A stretch of DNA of 5,159 nt from Deltaproteobacteria bacterium (GTDB taxonomy: Bacteria > Desulfobacterota > DSM-4660 > Desulfatiglandales > Desulfatiglandaceae). The notes beneath the pieces are model-generated. The model saw only the letters and a list, made by a program, of their open reading frames with translations. It was not told the DNA's origin and did no database searches. The translations under genes and the position numbers were made by a program. Below, one piece after another: positions 1-5,159 of the stretch (positions are counted from its first letter, which is position 1; each line of letters starts with the position of its first letter). The DNA is taken from contig JAFDJF010000241.1 in assembly GCA_019307645.1 (NCBI GenBank), positions 1 to 5,159 on the forward strand. The letters are read 5' to 3'.

Positions 1-818
1 CCTTTTAAAAGTACGGCGCCAAACTCACCTTTCACCAATTTGATTACAAAACCCGGAACAGACGGCATAAAAGTCGGTCTTCCCAGTGCTTTTCCAAGGG
101 CTTTTGTAAATGCCTTGTTTTTCACCGGCTCCGGAGCCGTGCAGTTGACAGCCCCTGACAGATCCTTATGGCCCAGTAAAAAGAGGTAGATTTCAACCAG
201 ATCCTGTTCGTAAATCCAGGAAAACCACTCTTCTCCGCTGCCGATGGGGCTTCCGAGGCCTTTCCTGAATATGGGAATCATCCCGCCAAGGGCACCGCCT
301 TTTGCACCCAATACGATACCCAGTCGGCAAATCAGCACCCGCACGCCGTACTGTTCCGCCTGCAGTGCCGCTGCCTCCCAGTCCCGGGACAGGGAGGCGA
401 GATAATCATCCCCGGGGGCACTACTTTCATCCAGTTCCTCGTGGTCGTGGAAACCATAGTATCCCACTGCAGACGTGCTGATCAGTATTGTTTCTTTGCC
501 TTCGCGACCCTTAAGTGCCTCCACAAGATTTTTCGTGGTCAGCAGGCGGCTATTCCGCATCAACGCCTTGGCTTTCTGATTCCAGCGCCTGAATATGGAA
601 GCGCCTGCCAGGTTAACGAAGGCCTCATGATCCGCAGCCTGTTTCTGCCACTCCCCTTTCCTGGTGGGATCACCTTCAATGAAGGAAACCCCCTTTGCGT
701 TTATTTGATTCTTATTGATTTTTCTCGTCAATACCGTCACATGATGGCCCTGGTCAACGAGTTTTCGTGTTAGGGGGGGTCCCACAAAGCCGGTTCCCCC
801 AGTTATAAAGATCTTCAT
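1..818 (-). CDS. TIGR01777-type NAD(P)-binding epimerase/SDR protein, partial (C-terminus beyond window)
   Basis: This is an atypical extended short-chain dehydrogenase of the TIGR01777 / YfcH / SDR39U1 type. I read an unbroken frame of 272 codons from the ATG at 818-816 to the left edge. Visible motifs are the nucleotide-binding GGTGFVG (residues 7-13), NLAGAS (69-74), STSAVGYYG (114-122), RDWEAAAL (145-152), RLGIVLG (165-171), the GSG..WFSWI segment (193-202), and N-C-T-A-P-E-P-V followed by ALGKALGRP (225-248), which leads into the DUF1731-like tail. By eye the classical YxxxK catalytic pair is absent, as is usual in this family. Members run to about 300 residues, so roughly the last 30 are missing. 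The substrate is unknown for the family, although a cytoplasmic NAD(P)-dependent role is likely. The gene starts 14 bases after the RND permease stop, preceded by a modest GGGAAG ribosome site, so it is probably co-transcribed with the pump. A run of seven G (773-779, plus strand) falls inside the gene and encodes G-P-P. Confidence 0.9.
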   Translation of the reverse strand, partial: MKIFITGGTGFVGPPLTRKLVDQGHHVTVLTRKINKNQINAKGVSFIEGDPTRKGEWQKQAADHEAFVNLAGASIFRRWNQKAKALMRNSRLLTTKNLVEALKGREGKETILISTSAVGYYGFHDHEELDESSAPGDDYLASLSRDWEAAALQAEQYGVRVLICRLGIVLGAKGGALGGMIPIFRKGLGSPIGSGEEWFSWIYEQDLVEIYLFLLGHKDLSGAVNCTAPEPVKNKAFTKALGKALGRPTFMPSVPGFVIKLVKGEFGAVLLK

Positions 819-823
819 ATTTG

Positions 824-829
824 CTTCCC
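824..829 (-). promoter_or_regulatory. Ribosome binding site of the SDR gene
   Basis: GGGAAG on the minus strand lies 5 bases before the ATG at 818. It sits wholly in the 14-base gap after the permease stop. The match to a Shine-Dalgarno sequence is only moderate, but together with the GGTGFVG motif seven residues into the protein it supports this start. Confidence 0.5.
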
Positions 830-832
830 GTT

Positions 833-3800
833 TTAATATTCAAAATCTTTGAATTGTAGTTTGAAAAGAGTGGCATAAAGTACCGGTACCACACCAAGGG
901 TCAGGCATGTAGCAAAAATCAGACCAAAGATAATGGTTATCGCCATGGGCTCCCACATGGGACCGCCACCAAACCAGAGAGGAAGAAGCCCTCCCACGGT
1001 GGTGCAGGTGGTCAGCAGAATCGGGCGCAGCCGGCGTTGCGCAGATTCTATAACCGCTCTTTTAGGATCAAGTCCGTTTTCTTCGATTTCGATTCGAATC
1101 CTGTCCAGCAGAACAATTGCATTGTTGATCACTATGCCGGACAGGGAGACAACGCCGAGTAGTGTCATAAAACCAAAGTAGGAATCCGCCAATAGAAGCC
1201 CAATGACGACACCGATTAAACCTAACGGGATGGTAATCAGAATGATCAGAGGACGACGGATTGAGTTGAACTGACCCACGAGCAGCAAAATAATAATCAG
1301 GCCGGCAATGGGTAGTTTTGCCGCTATTGCCGCGTTTGCCTCTGAGGACGCTTCTGTTTGGCCCCCGAACGTCCAGGAATATCCCAACCCCCAATTTTTG
1401 CTTTCCTCACTGAGCCATGGCTTGAGAGCTTTGATCACCTCATTTGCGGTGACACCCGGGTTGGTACCAGCTTCAACTGTAACCGTCTTAAGCCTGTTTC
1501 GCCGTTTGATCTTGGATGGCTGCCACTGGACCTCGATGTCTGCCACCTGTTCCAGCGGCACAGACCGGCCCGTTGTTTGAGAAAAAACATTCAATGTCCT
1601 GAGCTTGATAATATCGGCTTTTCCTCCGCCCACGGAACGAAGTGTCACAGGGATGAGTTTGTCTTCCTCACGAAACTTTGTTGTCTCAAGTCCGCTCAGA
1701 AATGTCTGAAGGGAAATGGCCACATCCTGGTTTGAAACCCCTGAGCGCCGTGCCCGTGCGCCATCAACCTTAACCAGAAGTTTTTTAGATCGCTCCCCCC
1801 AGTCATCGTCTATTAACCGGGTTCCGGGGATCTGACGAAGCTTAGTCTTGACTTTACCCACGATCTCAAAAAGTATGACTGGATCCCTGCCTGAAATTCG
1901 AATCTCTATGGGTGGCCATGCAGGAGGGCCCAGATCCAGGGGCCGTATGGTAGCCTTGAGATCCGGAAACTGATCGTTACAGAATTCTTCCAGCGCGGGT
2001 ATCAGCTTTTCAAATATCTTAAAAGATGTTGTATTAAACCAAACATAGACATAGCCGGGATTCGTCTCTTCAGGCGCATAGGGCAGGATAAAACGGGGCG
2101 CAACACTTCCGATAAAGGATACCCAGTTCGTAACACCCTCCAAACGTTCCGGACCAACAACAAGGTTTTCCCTAATAAACCGGTCCATTTTCTCCACAAC
2201 GCCCTCCGTACGCTCAATGGGGCTTTCACCGGGCAGTTCCAGCTCAGCTGTAAATGTTGCCCGGTCACTGGTAGGGAAAAAAGTGACCGGAATATAAGAA
2301 AAGCAGCTCATCACAAGGGTGAAGATCACAATCGTTACAATCAGAGACAGCCATCGATGTTTTAAAATCATTTGAAGAAAAGCCCTGTAGCCGACATAGA
2401 ATTTCGAATCAAAACTTCGCTTTTCCGGGTCGGGTTGGACCTTTATAAATTTGACACAAAAAAGGGGTACCATTGTCAGGGAGAGAAGCCATGAACACAA
2501 AAGGGTAATGGTTACCACTTTAAAAAGTGGTGCCGTATACTCACCGGTATCGGATTCTGCGAGAACGATTGGGAGGAATGCCGCCGCCGTTGTAAGCGAC
2601 GAAGTAAGCAGCGGAATTCTCAACTCTCTCGCAGAATCGATAGCGGCCTCAATCTTGGCTTTTCCTTCGGCCATTTGCACCATAATAGACTCTGACATGA
2701 CAATGGCATTGTCCACCAGCATACCCAGCGCGATAATAAGAGATGCCAGGGACATCTGATCCAGGCTGATGTCAAAAAAGCCCATAAATACGAGGCTCAT
2801 GAGCATGGCCATGGGTATAAGACTTGCAACGACGAGACCTGTGCGAATCCCCAGCGCAAAAAGCATGATACCCGCCACAACCGCCACAGCCTGGACAAGA
2901 CTACTCGTGAATTGAGTGATCCTTTTTTGTACTTCTTCGGGTTGGAACTGTATAAAGTTGAATTCAATGCCGATTGGATATATGGTTTGTAGCGTTTCAA
3001 CCAGTGTCTTTATCTTTCGGCCAAAGTTAATGATGTTCCCATCCTCTCTCATGGATATGGCCAGTCCAAGGCAGGGTTCTCCTGAGACCAGCATTTTATT
3101 CTGCGGAGGATCAATGTAGCCCCTGTAGATATCTGCAATATCTTCCAGATATACAAGATCGTTGCGTCCCGGCAGGGTAATGATTGTGCGACGCAGATCA
3201 CCTACGGTTTCAAAATTTCCGGAAGGTTCCACAATAATTTTTTCGAAATCCGTTGTGATATCGCCACCCGGGATAATAATATTCTGCTGTTCCATGATGT
3301 TTCTCAGCTGAAGGGGCGAAAGTCCCAGATCGGCCAGGCGGCCATTATTATATTCAACAAAGATTCGCTCTTCCTGGGCGCCATATATATCTACCTTCGC
3401 CACATCCTCAAACAGGAGCATTTCATCCCTTACCTCATCTGCAACCTCCTTAAGATCAGCATAAGAAAAGCCTTCGCCTGTAATGGTGATGATTATTCCG
3501 AAAACATCGCCAAATTCATCGTTCACTCTGGGCCCGATGACGCTTTCAGGCAGATCACGGTTGACCTTTTCCACCTTTCTCCGCAGTTTGTCCCATATGG
3601 GCTTCATATCCCTATAATTCTGTTTGATCTCCACGTAGATGATAGAAAAACCGGTACTGGACTGACTTCTAATCGCATCAAGTTCGGGCATTTCCTGAAT
3701 CGCCTTCTCCAACTTGTCAGTAACGAGCTGTTCAACGCGATCAGGACTTGCTCCCGGGAAATACGTGGTAACAGTGGCGACACGAACGATGAAACCCGGG

Positions 3801-3910
3801 TCTTCACTCCTGGGCATATTCTTATAGGTCATTATGCCGGCGAACAGGATAATAATAAGCGTGACGATTGTGATACGGTTTTTTTCTATGGCGCTGCGTG
3901 TAATATTCAA
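833..3910 (-). CDS. RND-family efflux permease (AcrB/HAE-1 superfamily, possibly TriC-like)
   Basis: This is the inner-membrane proton-driven pump subunit of a tripartite efflux system, moving substrates from periplasm or membrane toward an outer-membrane channel. At 1025 residues it is close to AcrB (1049). The layout is typical: TM1 at about 10-28, porter/docking domain at about 35-335, TM2-TM6 at about 337-488, TM7 at about 520-540, second periplasmic half at about 545-862 (with the hinge-like GPPAWPPIEI at 661-670), and TM8-TM12 at about 865-1017. TM4 carries LGMLVDNAIV with D400-N401 where AcrB has D407-D408. TM10 carries GIVINNAIVLLD with N929 where AcrB has K940. The start is TTG, with GGAG 8 bases upstream inside the adaptor's last codons. 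This start keeps TM1 intact, whereas the next internal methionines (27, 32) would cut it. The 2-base gap to the adaptor suggests translational coupling. The PRSEDPGF segment (33-40) recalls TriC-like permeases, but substrate cannot be told from sequence; a metal (CusA-like) role looks unlikely. Confidence 0.95.
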   Translation of the reverse strand: MNITRSAIEKNRITIVTLIIILFAGIMTYKNMPRSEDPGFIVRVATVTTYFPGASPDRVEQLVTDKLEKAIQEMPELDAIRSQSSTGFSIIYVEIKQNYRDMKPIWDKLRRKVEKVNRDLPESVIGPRVNDEFGDVFGIIITITGEGFSYADLKEVADEVRDEMLLFEDVAKVDIYGAQEERIFVEYNNGRLADLGLSPLQLRNIMEQQNIIIPGGDITTDFEKIIVEPSGNFETVGDLRRTIITLPGRNDLVYLEDIADIYRGYIDPPQNKMLVSGEPCLGLAISMREDGNIINFGRKIKTLVETLQTIYPIGIEFNFIQFQPEEVQKRITQFTSSLVQAVAVVAGIMLFALGIRTGLVVASLIPMAMLMSLVFMGFFDISLDQMSLASLIIALGMLVDNAIVMSESIMVQMAEGKAKIEAAIDSARELRIPLLTSSLTTAAAFLPIVLAESDTGEYTAPLFKVVTITLLCSWLLSLTMVPLFCVKFIKVQPDPEKRSFDSKFYVGYRAFLQMILKHRWLSLIVTIVIFTLVMSCFSYIPVTFFPTSDRATFTAELELPGESPIERTEGVVEKMDRFIRENLVVGPERLEGVTNWVSFIGSVAPRFILPYAPEETNPGYVYVWFNTTSFKIFEKLIPALEEFCNDQFPDLKATIRPLDLGPPAWPPIEIRISGRDPVILFEIVGKVKTKLRQIPGTRLIDDDWGERSKKLLVKVDGARARRSGVSNQDVAISLQTFLSGLETTKFREEDKLIPVTLRSVGGGKADIIKLRTLNVFSQTTGRSVPLEQVADIEVQWQPSKIKRRNRLKTVTVEAGTNPGVTANEVIKALKPWLSEESKNWGLGYSWTFGGQTEASSEANAAIAAKLPIAGLIIILLLVGQFNSIRRPLIILITIPLGLIGVVIGLLLADSYFGFMTLLGVVSLSGIVINNAIVLLDRIRIEIEENGLDPKRAVIESAQRRLRPILLTTCTTVGGLLPLWFGGGPMWEPMAITIIFGLIFATCLTLGVVPVLYATLFKLQFKDFEY

Positions 3911-3912
3911 GG

Positions 3913-5022
3913 CTACTTCTCCATTGATTTGAGCAACCTGACTTTCAGGCCATCCTGCAGGCGACTGGCGCCCGCAGTAACAACCAGGTCCCCGTCTTTA
4001 AGCCCTTCAATAATTTCCAGCCCGTCCTGCATGAGTTCGCCTGGTTTCACGAATCTTTTTCTCGCAATGCCGAGGTCTTCTCCTACCGGCTCAACTACGA
4101 AAACAAACTGACCTTTCAGATCTTCTTTGACAGCAACCGGGTCCAGGAATATCCGCTTTTGGCTTTCTTCAGATTTCAGCGAAAAGGTCACTTCGGCAGA
4201 CATACCGGATCGAACAAGAGGATTGGGTTCTGTTAATTGAACGGTCACCGGAAATGTTGAAGAGGCGCTTGTAACGGCCACGCCCACCTCTGTTATAATA
4301 GCCTCAAAGGTTTTGCCGGTAAGGGCATCAAAAGTTACCTGCGCCAGACTTTCTTTTTTAATCTGAGAAATGATGCTTTCAGGAACACCCACTTCCACTT
4401 CCGCCTGAGTACCGCAGTTGGCTACCACAACCAGTTGACCCGATCGTACATTTTCATTTTCCTCTATATCCACAGCGGCAATGGAGCACGTAATGGGTGC
4501 CCTGAGTTCCGTATACTTCAGTTGATGCCGGGACAATTCGATCTGTTTTTTTATGGAAAGGACTGCTGCTTTACTTGATTCATAAACCGCGCGTGTGGCA
4601 TCGAGTTCACTGCGCGAAGCATTATTGTTTTCATAAAGCAGCCGCGTTCTTTCATAGACGGCTGCTGCATTTCTTTCCTCTGCCCGAGTGCGATCCAGGG
4701 ACGCCTGTGTTTGTTGAAGCTGGAGCTTGAAGTCAGTGGGATCTATGGATGCAATGACCCCGCCCCTGGGGATTTTATCCCCCACTTTAACGGAAACCTG
4801 ACTGATGGTTCCATTTACTTTAAAGCTCAGTTTGGATTTGGCACCGGCTTGGGCAACACCGGAGAATGTGCGCAACTGAAAGGGTGATCGGCTTTGAACA
4901 CGCGTATATCGGACCGGCCTGATGTTCTCCGCTGCTTCCTGCTGCTCTTTTCCACAGGAAGTGAAGCATACGCCGAAAATGCCTAATGAAAATATCAGTA
5001 AATAATTGACGAAATAAGTCAT
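3913..5022 (-). CDS. RND efflux periplasmic adaptor (membrane fusion protein), lipoprotein
   Basis: This AcrA/HlyD-type adaptor would bridge the RND permease to an outer-membrane channel in the periplasm. I start it at the ATG at 5022, giving 369 residues, because a perfect AGGAGG lies 6 bases upstream and a clean signal peptide follows. Residues 1-22 are hydrophobic and end F-T-S before Cys23, a slightly atypical lipobox; the residue after the Cys is Gly. The first lipoyl half spans about 65-98 (LSFKVNGTISQVSVKVGD), the alpha-helical hairpin about 99-173, the second lipoyl half about 173-202, the beta-barrel about 206-281, and the membrane-proximal domain about 282-369, ending in the family-typical VVTAGASRLQDGLKVRLL. 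The hairpin tip carries R125-x3-L129-x6-S136, the pattern used by AcrA to dock TolC. Cys179 and Cys203 bracket the second lipoyl half, which is unusual. A TTG at 5079 would give 388 residues but adds a tail before the signal peptide and is less likely. Confidence 0.93.
   Translation of the reverse strand: MTYFVNYLLIFSLGIFGVCFTSCGKEQQEAAENIRPVRYTRVQSRSPFQLRTFSGVAQAGAKSKLSFKVNGTISQVSVKVGDKIPRGGVIASIDPTDFKLQLQQTQASLDRTRAEERNAAAVYERTRLLYENNNASRSELDATRAVYESSKAAVLSIKKQIELSRHQLKYTELRAPITCSIAAVDIEENENVRSGQLVVVANCGTQAEVEVGVPESIISQIKKESLAQVTFDALTGKTFEAIITEVGVAVTSASSTFPVTVQLTEPNPLVRSGMSAEVTFSLKSEESQKRIFLDPVAVKEDLKGQFVFVVEPVGEDLGIARKRFVKPGELMQDGLEIIEGLKDGDLVVTAGASRLQDGLKVRLLKSMEK
3919..3922 (-). promoter_or_regulatory. 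Ribosome binding site deciding the TTG start of the RND permease
   Basis: GGAG (within GGAGAAG) lies 8 bases before the TTG at 3910-3908. It overlaps the final codons of the adaptor (Met-Glu-Lys-stop). A well-spaced Shine-Dalgarno sequence here, and no suitable ATG before the first membrane helix, favour TTG as the true start. Confidence 0.65.
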
Positions 5023-5028
5023 CCCATA

Positions 5029-5034
5029 CCTCCT
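5029..5034 (-). promoter_or_regulatory. Strong ribosome binding site of the adaptor gene
   Basis: AGGAGG on the minus strand, 6 bases before the ATG at 5022, is a consensus Shine-Dalgarno sequence. It decides the adaptor start over the upstream in-frame TTG (5079) and ATG (5043), neither of which places the signal peptide at the N-terminus. Confidence 0.85.
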
Positions 5035-5050
5035 AAATGTCATTGAATTA

Positions 5051-5079
5051 ACCCTAACGTTGCATAAAACTTCGAACAA
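5051..5079 (-). promoter_or_regulatory. Weak candidate sigma70-type promoter for the efflux operon
   Basis: On the minus strand TTGTTC (5079-5074) and TAGGGT (5056-5051) are separated by 17 bases. They would start transcription about 20 bases before the adaptor ATG. The -35-like box is fair and the -10-like box is poor, so this is only the best candidate I could pick out by eye. Confidence 0.2.
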
Positions 5080-5106
5080 AAACGTGTTAGAGTGCGTGAA
5101 ATGTGT

Positions 5107-5149
5107 GTGTAGTCATGATTTTCTGGCCCGAAGTGTAGTTCACACTACA
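5107..5149. promoter_or_regulatory. Operator-like repeats upstream of the efflux operon
   Basis: An inverted repeat with perfect 6-base arms, TGTAGT (5134-5139) and ACTACA (5144-5149), flanks TCAC. A further direct copy, GTGTAGT, occurs at 5107-5113 and again at 5133-5139, 26 bases apart start to start. Efflux operons are often controlled by TetR-, MarR- or MerR-type regulators binding such sites, so this is a candidate binding region. It is upstream of the candidate promoter, so it could serve an activator or a divergent gene beyond the right edge. The arms are short and chance cannot be excluded. Confidence 0.35.
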
Positions 5150-5159
5150 TGAGGTTCAG

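Noticed and set aside
441..773. Plus-strand open frame of 110 codons opposite the SDR gene.
   Set aside because: It lies fully inside a gene with clear family motifs on the other strand, and its translation shows no recognisable domain.
771..784. Frameshift in the SDR gene at the G run.
   Set aside because: Codon-by-codon reading through the run keeps the GGTGFVG motif and all downstream family motifs in one frame.
819..832. Terminator between permease and SDR gene.
   Set aside because: The 14-base gap has no inverted repeat or T-run suited to a terminator and instead holds a ribosome binding site.
1308..1735. Overlapping plus-strand frames of 90 and 125 codons, and similar ones at 933-1181, 2451-2759, 2916-3119 and 3929-4111.
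   Set aside because: They are antisense to well-conserved parts of the permease or adaptor and have low-complexity, non-family translations.
5023..5079. In-frame upstream TTG (5079) or ATG (5043) as the adaptor start, giving a 388- or 376-residue protein.
   Set aside because: Both would put extra polar residues before the signal peptide, while a perfect AGGAGG lies just before the ATG at 5022.
5149..5159. Plus-strand ATG at 5149 as the start of a divergent gene.
   Set aside because: Only three codons are visible, with no ribosome binding site before it; the palindrome directly upstream is suggestive but not enough to call a gene.

Overview
The window holds one minus-strand gene cluster from a Gram-negative bacterium. 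Read in transcription order (right to left) it contains: an upstream region of about 137 bases with operator-like repeats (5023-5159); a lipoprotein periplasmic adaptor (membrane fusion protein, 3913-5022); a full-length RND inner-membrane efflux permease of the AcrB/HAE-1 type (833-3910); and the first 272 residues of a TIGR01777-type NAD(P)-binding epimerase/SDR protein (1-818), which runs off the left edge. The genes are tightly packed. The adaptor and permease are separated by 2 bases, and the permease and epimerase by 14 bases. There is no room for terminators, so a single transcript is the simplest reading.

The adaptor and permease should form two parts of a tripartite drug/solute efflux pump. 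The adaptor has a lipoprotein signal, split lipoyl halves, an alpha-helical hairpin, and an R-x3-L-x6-S pattern at the hairpin tip that fits docking to a TolC-family outer-membrane channel. No outer-membrane channel gene lies in the window, so that partner must be encoded beyond the right edge or elsewhere. The permease keeps the 12-TM RND layout, but its proton-relay residues are of the D-N / N-N type rather than the D-D / K type of E. coli AcrB. The third gene is not a normal pump component. Its link to the pump is positional only.

Base composition is moderate (near half G+C by eye). The gene set points to a proteobacterium or a Desulfobacterota-like organism, but the sequence alone does not settle the taxon. 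I saw no RNA genes, insertion sequences, CRISPR arrays or plausible plus-strand genes. The window looks largely like an ordinary efflux operon. The points that most deserve a second look are the appended SDR gene, the operator-like repeats, the cysteine pair in the adaptor, and the variant proton relay.
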